Below, piece by piece: positions 1-10,481 of a stretch of DNA of 64,000 nucleotides. Source of the DNA: Trifolium pratense (Eukaryota; Streptophyta; Magnoliopsida; Fabales; Fabaceae); assembly GCF_020283565.1 (NCBI RefSeq), contig NC_060062.1, positions 55,760,439-55,824,438 of the forward strand, in the 5' to 3' direction. The notes below the pieces were generated by a model. That model had not been told where the DNA came from, ran no database searches, and saw only the letters and a program-made list of their open reading frames with translations. The position numbers were made by a program, and so were the translations under genes. Numbering within the stretch: position 1 is the stretch's first letter; each line of letters begins with the position of its first letter.

Positions 1-36
1 AAGTATATTTATTTTTATTACTTTTGATTTAAACAG

Positions 37-1879
37 AACCAACTCATGTACGAGTCCATTTCAGAGCTTCAGAAAAAGGTACATGCTTGACTGATCCAAT
101 CTTTGTGTAGCTAGGATCATGACAAACTAAACAAGTACTTGATTAGTGCATTAATCAAACTGACATGTGCTCTCCTTTGGCAGGAGAAAGTGATTCAAGA
201 GCAGAATAACATGCTTGCAAAAAAGGTGACCTATATCAATCTTAATTATTTATTTTATTTTGTGCAATAGACATGCTTTTACGATTGGTTAATGTTTGCT
301 TGATTCTATGATATGATCATTTCTTGGTGCTATTACATTTAGCAATGTAAGACTATTTTGATGATTCTTGCAATTATATGCATGAATGTTTCCCTTGCTA
401 ATTAATTATACTTGAAATTGTTCTAAATCACGATTGTAGTCAAAGTTACGCTCTCATTTTGATGTTACTGCAAAATGCAAGCAAATTAATGTCGCTGACG
501 TAGTCATAATTGTGGTTGTGATGTCGTTGAAGGATGTCACTAAAATTTTTATATTTGCTACCACAATTATGGATGCGGATCACAATTTTAAACTAATAGA
601 AATTATACAATGGTGACATCACTAATGCAAAAATAGAAAAGAATTAGGAATTTTACAATACTAACACCGGTACAAAATCGATGTTAAATGGCAAAAAAAA
701 TTGGTGCTAAATCCGTAATAGTTTTATTATCAATATCAAGGATCACATTGCTTCAAAAAAAAATATCAAGGATCACATATACTTGACTATGTAATAGTCT
801 TGTGTTGAAAGACTATTATTTATTATATATCTCATTTTGGCTTGTTCAAAAAAATAGCCTAACCATAATTTAAGGTTACTGATTTTTTTGTTTCGGAGTT
901 GGGTTGGGTGCTTTGTAACTTGGTTGTGTTCAAAATATAAATTTTATGTAGAAAACTTACATTTTACTTTATATTTTAGCAAATTACATACACAATATCT
1001 ACTTTTGCTAAAGTTCATATTTTGATTATGAAAGCAAGAAGTAATTGTCGTATACTAGAATTCATGGGAGCTCAATGTGTGGGGTGTAGCCTTATATCAT
1101 AGATGCATTTAAATTTATACAAAAGTAACAAATGTTTGTGATATGAAAATTGTTGAAAGCTAAGATCCCTCTTTCTTTCTTTTTTCATGACACCTTTTGA
1201 CCTTTCAAAAATAATTAGATCAAGGAGAAAGAAAAGATTGCAGCTCAGCAGCAGCAGGCACAATGGGAGAACCCAAATCATCATGGAGTCAATCCAAATT
1301 ACTTACTACAGCAGCAACATCCAAGTTTGAACATGGGGTAAATCATTTCTGTTTGTTTTTTTGTCAAGCTAGAATTTTACATTTTTTAAGATAAATAAAT
1401 GGATGTATTGGGGTTTGAATCTCTGACCCTACATATTACATGTATTGTTTCTACCAACTGAGTTATTCTCACTGAGATTGGGGTAAATAATTTCTTTAAC
1501 ATGCATTATTAAAATTAAATTGTGTAATCTAGAACTTTATAAATTCTTGTTCTCCAATTTAGTAACTTTTATTTATTTTTTAACACCAAAGGTATATTTA
1601 TATATGTTAGTAATTGGAATAAATACAAGCGGTATTCAACTCAACCCACCCTTGTAGGAATAGTACATGTAGTACTTCGCCGGATCAAAAAGCCAACCAA
1701 TACAAAGATAGTGTCTATGCCGTCAAAAGGATTAACACATCATTCATAAATTTAGTAACTTTTATCAATCGTTTTTTTGTAGTGGCAATTACCGTGAGGA
1801 TCAGGCACAAGAAATGGGGAGGAATGAGCTTGACCTAACCCTGGAACCATTGTATACCTGCCACCTTGGATGCTTTTGA
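37..1879 (+). CDS. AP1: AP1/SQUA-type MADS-box transcription factor, 3' part (last four exons)
   Basis: Partial gene; its MADS, I and most of the K domain lie left of the window. Exons read at 37-78, 184-225, 1219-1337 and 1783-1879, all with AG/GT borders and consistent phase. The first two are the paired 42-bp K-domain exons typical of AP1/FUL genes, reading NQLMYESISELQKK and EKVIQEQNNMLAKK. The third continues IKEKEKIAAQQQQ and the last ends NELDLTLEPLYTCHLGCF-stop. The Gln-rich C-terminus and LDLTLEPLYTCHLGCF ending fit the euAP1 branch (legume PIM-like) and not FUL, which ends LPPWML. Family role: nuclear factor for floral meristem and sepal/petal identity. Oddities: the protein stops at CF, without the last two residues of the CFAA farnesylation tail usual in euAP1. 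The third intron carries a SINE whose target duplication copied the 5' splice site (1335-1350 / 1480-1495). Confidence 0.9.
1351..1479 (-). mobile_element. Decayed tRNA-derived SINE inside the AP1 intron
   Basis: Read on the minus strand there is an A-box-like stretch (reverse of 1453-1470, ...CTCAGTTGGTAG-like), a B-box-like stretch (reverse of GGGGTTTGAATC near 1410) and an A-tail (T run 1351-1362). It resembles the SINE at 4174-4311. It is flanked by a 16-bp duplication with one mismatch, GGGGTAAATCATTTCT at 1335-1350 and GGGGTAAATAATTTCT at 1480-1495. The duplication contains the exon/intron border of AP1. Confidence 0.7.
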
Positions 1880-2937
1880 ATGAAAACCTTAATAGAGGTG
1901 GATGCTATTATCAATATATATGTGCTTATTATATATATGTGGCTCTGTGTTTTGTAGTTTTTCCCTATTTTGAAGACGCTAATATTGTGTTGTAAGCTTA
2001 ATTTATAACTTGATTATAAGGTTAGACTCCCAAGTAGAATTAAGCTTGTTATGTATTATTAATTAATTAATTAAATTGCTGAAAGGCAAGTGCAGTAATG
2101 TAATGACATTCCAGCTGATTAAGCATTGACTTTTACTATCACTATAAGCAACTTAGTTTTGGGGTCGGGGCTAAGGTTAGGTTTGAGTTGACTTTAGTTT
2201 TACATTCAGTTATGTGATCCATTTGAACATCCTATAATAATTATTCAATATTCTCAAGTACGATCCAAAGTGTGGAGCTTCTTGTGAAAATGGTAAAATT
2301 CTCCTCATGAATATGGTTTCTAGGTAAGACCTCTACATATTCTTATACTTACTACTAGTGAGAGGTAAAACCTGTGCAAATGGGTCAATAGAGATTTTTG
2401 TAGGAGGTTGGGTGGTCTTGTTTAGTCACGAAACTAGGGGGTGGTTGGAGTGGGTCACGGCCACCCCCATAAAATGGGAAATTACTGAAATATCCGTTGT
2501 AATTTTATAAAATCACTTGTGTGTTAAAATATCAATCTGAGTACAGAATTATGTTTATGATCACGAGGAAATGATTACGTTGGCACCACGTGAAATATTA
2601 TTTTAAGGTATACTATTTAATTATGTTTATGATCAACTCATACTTATTGTAAAAAATAACATTCACCAAAAAAAAAAAGTATTTCTAGTTTCGCCACTGG
2701 TCTTGTTTGTGCTTGGTTGTTTTGGTAGGTTGGTTTTTAGGGCTCAGTGCAGAAGGGGTGTTTTTGAGTTTTTCTTGCTGTGGTTGGGAGGGGGTTGGTG
2801 TTTTGGTGGTGGCTTTCCTTGGGTGTTGTTTTGTTTCCACTAGGTTTTTGCATTATTCTCTATCCCGTGACTTCATTGTTTCTTGTATGTTAGCTTGGTT
2901 TGATTTTTGTATTTTTATCTTTTGCTAATTCGCTTTA
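1880..2937. other. AP1 3' UTR and intergenic DNA
   Basis: The first few hundred bases are presumably the AP1 3' UTR (TATATATG and TTAATTAATTAA runs, no clear polyadenylation signal chosen). The rest is AT-rich. A 73-codon open frame at 2707-2928 is Cys/Phe/Val-rich without a recognisable domain; I treat it as chance. Confidence 0.4.
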
Positions 2938-3338
2938 GGGTCCGTTTGGTAAAAATAAGCTATAAGCTAGCTGATAGCTGATAAGCTAGCTGATAGCTGA
3001 AAAGCTAGCTTATAGCTGATAGCTGAAAAGCTAGCTTATTGAAATTAAAATGTTTGGTAAAATTAGTTTTTAAAGTGGTTATTAAATATAAAATTACATA
3101 ATTGATAGTGGGTAGTTTATTTTTTAGAGTGGGTAGTTATTAAATTAAAGGGTAAAAATGGAATAAAGTGTAAAAAGCTATAAGTTATAAGCTCAAATGC
3201 TACTTGAAATAGCATCTGAAAAAAAGCTATAAGCTAGTACAAAAAGCTTGTTACCAAACACCTCTAATTTTTTGAAACAAGCTTATAAGCTCATATAATA
3301 AGCTATAAGCTAGCTTATTTGTGTTACCAAACAGAGCC
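2938..3338. mobile_element. Tourist-like (PIF/Harbinger) MITE, 401 bp
   Basis: Imperfect terminal inverted repeats GGGTCCGTTTGGTAA and TTACCAAACAGAGCC, with subterminal AGCTATAAGCTAGCTTAT repeats, are bordered by a TTA target duplication (2935-2937 and 3339-3341). There is no coding capacity. The TTA duplication and length place it with Harbinger-derived MITEs. Confidence 0.85.
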
Positions 3339-3341
3339 TTA

Positions 3342-4160
3342 ATTGTTTTGTGAACAGAGCATTTCTTGTGATCATTCATTGTACCATCTTTTATCTTTTG
3401 TTCTTCAATAATATTTTCCATTAAAAACAAGCCTAAATTATTTGATGAGTACTTTTTCCCTTTATTTTGCCTAAAAGTTTATGCATGTTTTCAAACAATG
3501 TACTTTTTCCCAAGTCCTGGTGTGATACTTGGGGGACCGTATAGGTGTTTGACTTTGCAAAGAAGTTTTTTTTTTTTTTTTACAGAAAAATGTGGGAAAC
3601 AGATTTAATGCCGTAAAATTTGTCGCAGTTTTGCTTTAGGACCGTCCGATAAAAAAGTAACAATCAAGATCATAAACATTTGATTTAATTAATATGTAAC
3701 TTGGACTATCTGATCTCTTTTCAACAGTCTATGCAAAATCATGTGGAACTGCGTGCAAAAAGCACAACTGGTCCAAATATATGGGTGAAAATTTGTTAGT
3801 GTAATTCTTATCATATTTTACAGAATTGCTCACCTATTTTAAAATTTCATAATTTTGGCTTCTCTATCAAATATTTGGTCTAAAAAAACTAATTTATTAG
3901 CCTTTTCCAAAAAAAAAAAAAAAAAACTAATACTAGTTAAGGAGAGACTATTCTTCCATGTGACTTTAGGGTAAAAAAAATTTAAGCCATTGATTTGGGA
4001 GAAGAGAGAGAAAGAAAAAAGCAAAATGATGAATTAACGGTGATGATTGAATAATTTAATTGAGAAAAAAAATTGAGAGAATTCATTCTCCTAGTTAATG
4101 GCACTCAAGTTATATCATAATTCTATGAACTAAAGTACAAAATTATACTTTTATATTGAT
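3342..4160. other. Gene-free AT-rich stretch
   Basis: No coding exon, RNA gene or intact transposon was recognised. There are poly-T/poly-A runs at 3567-3582 and 3908-3926. A 61-codon minus-strand frame (3839-4024) is low complexity and is not called. Confidence 0.4.
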
Positions 4161-4173
4161 AACTTAATACATT

Positions 4174-4311
4174 CTTCTCGTAAACATAATTCAGTTGAGA
4201 GACACATCGCATATAATATGCAGAAATTCTGATCGGAGTTCGAGCCCTGCTACTCCTACTTATTCACCTTAAAAAAGTAAATTCTAAACAATAGGCTACT
4301 TGACAAAAAAA
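4174..4311 (+). mobile_element. tRNA-derived SINE with target duplication
   Basis: The element shows an A-box-like CAGTTGAGAG (4192-4201), a B-box GAGTTCGAGCCC (about 4236-4247), the common legume SINE body ATTCACCTTAAAAA...AGGCTACTTGAC and an A-tail. Flanks are AACTTAATACATT (4161-4173) and AACTTAATGCATT (4312-4324), a 13-bp duplication with one difference. It is non-autonomous and depends on a LINE for mobilisation. Confidence 0.85.
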
Positions 4312-4324
4312 AACTTAATGCATT

Positions 4325-5170
4325 AAAAGGTATAGTCCCGAAAACATTAATACATTAAAATTTGAGTAAACTATCAAACTTGTTCATGTCTCTATAACTC
4401 GCTTTCAAAAATAGGTTATCGACTTTTTCAATATCTCAAATTAGTACTTTATATCTTTGTCAAATGTTTCTGAATTTAGTCCATTTGTAAACATTTGTTT
4501 TACTTACTGTAAAATAAATCGCTGTTTTCATCTACTTTTTATCAAAATAGCTCATGATATTTTCAACTGACAGTCAAATAAACATGTCTTGACTAATGTT
4601 TTATCAAATAGTAACTATTTTAAATTAACCGTTCATTACTTATTACTTAAATTGTGTGATATTATTGTTGACGTGACATGCATTTACCGCTTCACATAAA
4701 ACGTTTAGCAAAAGACATATACTAACTTAAAATATTGAAAGAGTCAATGCGGTTAAATAAACAAGGATGAATTTGGTGGTTTATATATTTCAGTTTCAGC
4801 ATATCACTTACTAAAAAAATCTGTAATGTTCGTTAAGTAAAAAGTTTGATTTGGTTTCTCTGTTTATTTAGGCTAGTTTGTTTGCATCTTGTGTAAAGTT
4901 AAAGTAACTTTTATAGAGGAGAATGCTCTTTATCCGTATAACGCGTGAGTTGGCGAAGACAGATCGTAGACAAAGACTCTGGAAAATAAGCATAAGCATG
5001 AAAACAAACCAAGAGACAGTAGTTAGTTATGTCCATTTTCGATCAGCAAAGATCTCCTTTAACGTACACTGTCTAATACAGTGCTATAACAGTGTATTTT
5101 TTGGTTACAGCTATAACAGTGTATATTACTTTATCTCCTCGAAGAAAAAAAATTATAAAAAATAAAACTG
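4325..5170. other. Gene-free AT-rich stretch
   Basis: I see nothing supportable as a gene. An 80-codon open frame at 4923-5165 shows no domain and ends in low-complexity Lys/Asn codons. Confidence 0.4.
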
Positions 5171-5171
5171 A

Positions 5172-5231
5172 TGCCACGTGTCAATGAAATCCAACGTGCT
5201 AGTGTCATGTGGACTTTCATTGACACGTGAC
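5172..5231. repeat. Inverted repeat with two CACGTG cores
   Basis: Arms near 5173-5193 (GCCACGTGTCAATGAAATCC) and 5210-5231 (GGACTTTCATTGACACGTGA) are reverse complements apart from one or two bases, with a spacer of about 16 bp. Each arm carries an ACACGTG/CACGTG G-box-like core. It is probably the core of a small foldback MITE; a regulatory role is only possible. Confidence 0.6.
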
Positions 5232-5719
5232 ATCCTACATGTCACGTCAGTTTTTTTTGTAAAAAATTTACCTTTTTTTTCAAGAATAAAAAATGTTTTT
5301 TTGAAATGATTTAATAAAAAGAAATATTTTTTCGCTATAAAAGTGAGACTGAAAACATATTTTGCCCTTTATTAAAAATATTCCCTCACCTTCTATAAAA
5401 ATAAAATAAAAAAATCTCTCACCTCCCCTCCGCTCCATCTAATTCGAATCAAATAGACCTAAAAACAAAAAAAAAAAATATTAAACATGAGAGGTCGACA
5501 CCCAAATTTCTTCTTTTTTTTTCATAAGAAATAAAGTATTATATAAAATGAAGTACTAAGGATAATTAGCTTCAACGAATACAAGAGAAAGTTTTAGGTG
5601 CTTTGAAGACAATATAAAGGATTAGTATACCAATTAGTATAGGAATAACATAAATTCCTTCCACTCTGTTATCCCATATTTTAGCTCGAGCTAAAATATA
5701 TGCTTTCATCTCTAGTTCC

Positions 5720-6560
5720 AAGGACATTGATTCTTTTAAAAGCTTGTTAATTATGACTCTAATAGTGCAAGGCTTTAAATGTCTTCAAGAACAAGAGAGA
5801 TTATCTCTAATCATCTCTTTTAATGAAGGTTAAGGGTAATGTCTTCAAGAACAAGAGAGTTCTAATGGAAAGTATTCTTGAATGAATGAATTCATTGTCC
5901 AGTTTAAGTCTACACGGTATAAGGAAATTGTGCCTTTCGATCAAGTGATGATTCGATTGCAGTTAAAGAATCGAAGTACATATAATTGTGGACTTAGAAT
6001 ATTTTCCATCCTTCAAATATGATTCGATTTCGACAGTTGCAGCGTTTCAAGACTTTGTTTCATTTCAAATGAAGAAGGACGTGTGGCAGAAGACCATTAG
6101 TTTAACGTTTAAGTAGCAGTTACTTAGTTTTTCTATAAATAGGAGTTTGTAAGTCGAAATAATGGTCACAATTCACTTACACAAATTCTCAAACACTCAA
6201 AGTATCCATGCTACAGCGAGAAAAGAGTACTTCGAGAAAGATGTATGAATCAGTGAACCATTCTAATTTCTTTGCAACTTTTACATTTCAAATGCAATTT
6301 AATCTTTTCTAAGTCTTTATTTTCAAAGCATTTACTTTTTGCATTTAAATGGTTCCCTCATTCGAGTGAACTCTTTCTTTACTTTTTATTTGATTTGTGA
6401 TTCACACTTGTGTTTCATAAACTTTGTTTTATAAATTACGTAATTAAAACTCTTTTGCTTTAAATACCTTTTTATTGCAAATCAATGATGTATTCAATGA
6501 AGAACATTCAAACCTCTTTTAAAATAATGCACGAACAATTGTCCCGAGATTTACTAGTTG
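5720..6560 (+). mobile_element. LTR-retrotransposon-like fragment (possible Ty3/Ogre-type LTR)
   Basis: The block contains a TATA-like CTATAAATAGGAG (about 6133-6145), followed by a leader with AATTCTCAAACACTC and a T-rich 3' portion, as in many legume gypsy LTRs. It also holds a short direct repeat, GTAATGTCTTCAAGAACAAG-like, at 5780-5860. No coding region, primer-binding site or second LTR is visible, so this is a fragment at best. The assignment rests on general appearance. Confidence 0.35.
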
Positions 6561-6578
6561 ATCTCTCAATTAATTAAT

Positions 6579-6761
6579 TTAAACTAGCGGTTGTTTACCA
6601 AAAATCAACGTAAACACACTCCTTCTAACAAACCAAAACCAAGAAAAATGTTTAATCATATCGACTATATTACTTAGAATGATCGAAGCACCTTTAAAAA
6701 TAATGTTACTTCTAAGATTCCAAAAACTCCAAGTTGTAGCACACCAAACCGATTGTCTCAC
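6579..6761 (-). pseudogene. LINE reverse-transcriptase C-terminal (zf-RVT-adjacent) remnant
   Basis: The minus strand reads RQSVWCATTWSFWNLRSNII then VDMIKHFSWFWFVRR. This matches the VWHATVWxxWxxRNxxIF...IVDxIKxLSWxWFxxR pattern typical of the end of plant L1-type reverse transcriptase ORFs. Only about 60 codons survive, with no catalytic domain left. Confidence 0.65.
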
Positions 6762-6888
6762 CTTCTTAAATTAATAGTTAAGATTGTTTTAACGTGTGAA
6801 ACTGAGTTTGAAATTTGGTTATTCAATATTAAATTAACCCGGCCGAAATTGGCTACGGTGTAAAACTGGAACACTAAAATATACCTAT

Positions 6889-7291
6889 TATTTAGTACGA
6901 TAGTATTTTACCTGGCCGTGTCATATATATAAGGACATGTATCACCTTCACCTCTTGGTCCTTCAGCCTCCTACAACCCTTTTGTTTCACCCATTTCCAC
7001 GTCACAAGCAGGAGAAAACCACTCCGTTTTTGCGAGGACAAAACTACCTTAATCATCTCTAAGGCACATACATATTCCAACTTTACTGAGACCTAGGGAG
7101 AAGGAGGCGTCAATATTACATTTATAACGTCTCAAATTCTGTTTAATCCATTTTGACTCAGCTGATTGTTGTTGCCTTGACGTTTTTCTTATGTTCTGCT
7201 CGAACCGTCTACCACTCTGTAAGAACCATGTAGGCTCTATCGAGACTAAGTTACAAAATAAGATAGAAGGTCGATTTCTAGCCAATAACAC
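6889..7291 (-). pseudogene. Frameshifted RNase H (RVT_3-type) fragment of a plant LINE
   Basis: On the minus strand WIKQNLRRYKCNIDASFSLG...VGICMCLRDD (7049-7291) matches the W.KPxxGxxKxNxDASF...GxGxxxRDxxG start of plant retroelement RNase H domains. The reading then shifts frame and continues as FVLAKT-like and LGEAxGL-like text through 6892. The first catalytic Asp is visible (NIDASF). It is non-functional because of frameshifts and truncation. Confidence 0.7.
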
Positions 7292-7849
7292 AATTGTTTA
7301 AATTGAAGAAAAAAATTCATATTTATTATAAATTTATAATGTCCTATAAATTTTGTGAAGTTACACAAAGCCGTATTAACAAACCCATATTCATGTTGAT
7401 GGGATTGAGTGATCAAATGTGAGGAGTTCTTTTCTTTATTCTTTTTTATTTGTCAATTACGGGTAGCTCTATGCTATTTCTAAGTCAACATGTTTATAGA
7501 TTTTAACACAACATTCCAATTCCAAAACCAATCAACATTTCTAATAATTAAAATTCAATTCAAAATTCTAATCAATTTCAAATCAATCATAGAGCATTCG
7601 AGAAATACTTTATGATGTTACAGAAGCTTTGATTTGTAGTATAATTTAATCAACAGTACTTCACAACTCAAAATGAAATTTGCTTTCTTATTCATAATTC
7701 ATATCATTGATTGAAGTTGAACATTTCTTTTACAAGTTACAAACCGGTTCATGAAGAATAGAGAAACTTGAAAAAACCGGTTCAATTTTCTCCAAACCAC
7801 TATAACAACCATCGATCTATTTTTCATACATAAAAATCTACGGCCAAAA
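7292..7849. other. PPR upstream region, including the donor of a copied 67-bp block
   Basis: Positions 7417-7483 are identical, base for base, to 15279-15345 (see findings). The remainder is AT-rich upstream sequence of the PPR gene. No confident TATA box was assigned. Confidence 0.5.
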
Positions 7850-9628
7850 ATGCTCCTCAATGTTCAGAGAATTGTAGAAGAAAAATTCATTACTCTACTA
7901 CGTTCATGTAAAACCTGCGAACGCCTCCACCAGATTCAAGCCCAAATAGTAACCAATGGACTCGAACACAACGATTTCGTTGCACCGAGTTCCATCGCAG
8001 CGTGTTCACGACTCAAACGAATGCACCATGCACGAAAACTGTTCGATAAAATTCCTCAACCAAATACTGCTACATGGAACGCTATGTTTAGAGGGTACTC
8101 CCAAAACGAACATTACCGTGACGCTGTGCTTTTGTTCCGTGAACTAAACCGTGCAGCGGCGTTGCCGAATTGTTTTACTTTTCCGATGATTATTAAGTCG
8201 TGTGTGAAATTGAAAGATGTTATTGAAGGTGAAGAGGTTCATTGTTGTGCTGTTAAACGTGGGTTTAAGTCGAATTCATTTGTGGCGACTTCGTTGATTG
8301 ATATGTATTCGATTAAGGGTTTGATTGAAGATGCTTATAAAGTGTTTGGTGAAATGCGTGAGAGAAATGTTGTTGTTTGGACTGCTATTATAAATGGTTA
8401 TATTGCTTGTGGTGATGTGGCTTCTGGTAGAAGGCTTTTTGATCTAGCGCCTGAGCGTGATGTTGTGATGTGGAGCATTGTAATTTCGGGTTATATTGAG
8501 TTGAAGAATATGGTTGTCGCGAGAGAGCTTTTTGATAAGATGCCGAATCGTGACACGATGTCGTGGAATGCTATGTTAAATGGTTATGCTGCTAATGGGG
8601 ATGTTGAATTGTTTGAGAAGCTGTTTGGTGAAATGCCGGAGAGAAATGTTTATTCTTGGAATGGACTAATTGGTGGTTATGTTAAGAACGGTCTTTTTTC
8701 TGATGCATTGGAGTCGTTTAAACGCATGTTGGTTGAGGGTCATGTGGTTCCTAACGATTTCACGCTTGTCGCGGTGTTGTCTGCGTGTTCCAGACTGGGA
8801 GCACTTGATATGGGTAAGTGGGTGCATGTGTATGCAGAGAGTATTGGGTATAAAGGAAACATGTTTGTTGGGAATGCTTTGATTGATATGTATGCGAAAT
8901 GTGGTGTTATTGAAAACGCGGTTGTCGTGTTTAATGGTTTGGATAGAAAGGATATAATTAGTTGGAACACTATTATTAATGGATTAGCTATCCATGGACA
9001 TGCGCCTGATGCATTAAGTATGTTTGATAGGATGAAGAGTGAAGGAGAAGAACCGGACGGGATTACTTTTGTTGGGATATTGTCTGCTTGTACTCATATG
9101 GGTTTGGTTAAAGATGGGTTTTTGTATTTCAAATCAATGGTTGATCATTATTCGATTGTCCCTCAAATTGAGCATTATGGGTGTATGGTTGATTTGCTTG
9201 GAAGAGCTGGTCTTTTAGATAAAGCTTTGAGTTTTATAAGAAATATGCCGATGGAACCTGATGCGGTTATTTGGGCTGCTTTACTTGGAGCATGTAGGAT
9301 ATACAAAAATGTTGAGATAGCTGAACTGGCCCTACAGAAGCTTATTGAACTTGAACCAAAAAACCCCGCAAATTTTGTGATGCTTTCGAACATATATAAG
9401 GATCTGGGAAGGTGGGAAGATGTTGCCCGATTGAAGATTGCAATGAGAGACACAGGGTTTAGGAAATTGCCAGGATGTAGTGTTATTGAGTGTAATGATA
9501 GTGTGGTGGAATTCTATTCTTTGGATGAAAGACATTCAGAGACAGAAAGTATATATAGGATATTGAAAGGATTGACAATGTTGTTGAGATCACATGGATA
9601 TGTTCCAAATCTCACGGATGTTACTTGA
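7850..9628 (+). CDS. PLS-class pentatricopeptide repeat protein, E+ subtype (592 aa)
   Basis: Intronless, as is usual for plant PLS PPR genes. From about residue 30 to 470 it is a run of PPR motifs with recurring signatures such as ARKLFDKIPQPNTATWNAM, VARELFDKMPNRDTMSWNAM and NALIDMYAKCG. From about residue 473 (VIWAALLGACR) it enters the E/E+ extension, ending GYVPNLTDVT. It stops where a DYW cytidine-deaminase domain would begin (family knowledge), so it would have to borrow a deaminase in trans if it edits RNA. Expected role: sequence-specific organelle RNA binding, usually C-to-U editing in mitochondria or plastids. The N-terminus (MLLNVQRIVEEKFITLLRSC) is short and no clear transit peptide is visible. 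The ATG at 7850 is the first in frame. It resembles the At3g29230-like group in general layout; the exact orthologue and target are not claimed. Confidence 0.92.
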   Translation: MLLNVQRIVEEKFITLLRSCKTCERLHQIQAQIVTNGLEHNDFVAPSSIAACSRLKRMHHARKLFDKIPQPNTATWNAMFRGYSQNEHYRDAVLLFRELNRAAALPNCFTFPMIIKSCVKLKDVIEGEEVHCCAVKRGFKSNSFVATSLIDMYSIKGLIEDAYKVFGEMRERNVVVWTAIINGYIACGDVASGRRLFDLAPERDVVMWSIVISGYIELKNMVVARELFDKMPNRDTMSWNAMLNGYAANGDVELFEKLFGEMPERNVYSWNGLIGGYVKNGLFSDALESFKRMLVEGHVVPNDFTLVAVLSACSRLGALDMGKWVHVYAESIGYKGNMFVGNALIDMYAKCGVIENAVVVFNGLDRKDIISWNTIINGLAIHGHAPDALSMFDRMKSEGEEPDGITFVGILSACTHMGLVKDGFLYFKSMVDHYSIVPQIEHYGCMVDLLGRAGLLDKALSFIRNMPMEPDAVIWAALLGACRIYKNVEIAELALQKLIELEPKNPANFVMLSNIYKDLGRWEDVARLKIAMRDTGFRKLPGCSVIECNDSVVEFYSLDERHSETESIYRILKGLTMLLRSHGYVPNLTDVT

Positions 9629-9990
9629 GGAATCTGAATGATAGGAGAGCTATTATGAGTGAGTGTAATCAATTTTAGTGTAAATCAGATAACCTCCATG
9701 TGCAACTACTATATGGACTAATCTCTTGAGTCGGATTGGACTACAGTGGGTGGCTTTAATGATGCTTCATTCTCAGGATTGAATTCGAACTCAAAACCTA
9801 TCTGATTAAGCTGGAAGAGATCCGAATCATTTCATCAAAGTGCCTTTGGGTTGAAGAATCAATTTTTTATGAAGCGGCTCACCATCCAAAACCAAAAGGT
9901 TCATCAGTGATTACAGAGGTCATAATTTTCAAGTTCTTTAAATTATGGCACTTTTTTAAAAAGTCAATAAAGATAAATAACCGCTTATTT
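9629..9990. other. PPR 3' flank
   Basis: Presumed 3' UTR and downstream sequence; no further open DYW frame follows the stop. Nothing else was recognised. Confidence 0.4.
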
Positions 9991-10271
9991 GGGCCTGTTT
10001 GGAAAAACAGCTTATTTGCAGCTTATAACACAAGCGCTTATCATGATAAGCGCTTATGTATAAGCTATTTTTATAGCAAAAGATAAAATAAAGATAAATT
10101 GTTTTTGTATATGCTATAAGCTGTTTTCATAAGCTATATTGGAGAACTTGTGAAAATAAGCTAAAAAAAACTTATGAAATTTGTCATAAGCTGTTTTTAT
10201 AAGTTCTTCCAAACAGCGTCACAAAACTTATTTCAGTAGATAGGCTCAAATAAGACGATCTAAACGGGCCC
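9991..10271. mobile_element. MITE, family with AAGCTGTTTTCATAAGCT arms
   Basis: Terminal repeats GGGCCTGTTTGGA and TCTAAACGGGCCC bracket 281 bp rich in CTTATAAGC/ATAAGCTGTTTT palindromes. I could not define a clean target duplication. Related copies lie at 22767-23970 (interrupted) and at 29186-29446 / 36290-36550. Confidence 0.75.
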
Positions 10272-10339
10272 AAAATTATGCGTGAAAAATTACTCTGTTC
10301 TAAACAGAACTGTTCTAGTATATGTGAAATGGTCTATTG

Positions 10340-10480
10340 CTAAAGGTTTAATTAGTCTATTGGTCCCTTAAAGACATTTTTGGTTTCACATTAGTCCCTT
10401 AAAGAGAAAAAAATTCCGGATTAGTCCCTTAAAGACATCTCTGTTTGCCATTTTAGTCCTTTCCGTTAGTTTTTGAGAAA
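10340..10480. repeat. Short direct repeats of TTAGTCCCTTAAAGA
   Basis: Three spaced copies of a TTRGTCCCTTAAAGA-type word, then TTAGTCCTTTCCGTTAG. These are words seen in legume foldback elements; compare the complete element at 56660-57002. Only one arm is present here, so it is a truncated element. Confidence 0.5.
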
Positions 10481-10481
10481 A

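Noticed and set aside
2707..2928. 73-codon Cys/Val/Phe-rich frame as a small secreted protein
   Set aside because: No signal-peptide cleavage pattern or cysteine spacing that I recognise; composition follows a GT-rich strand.
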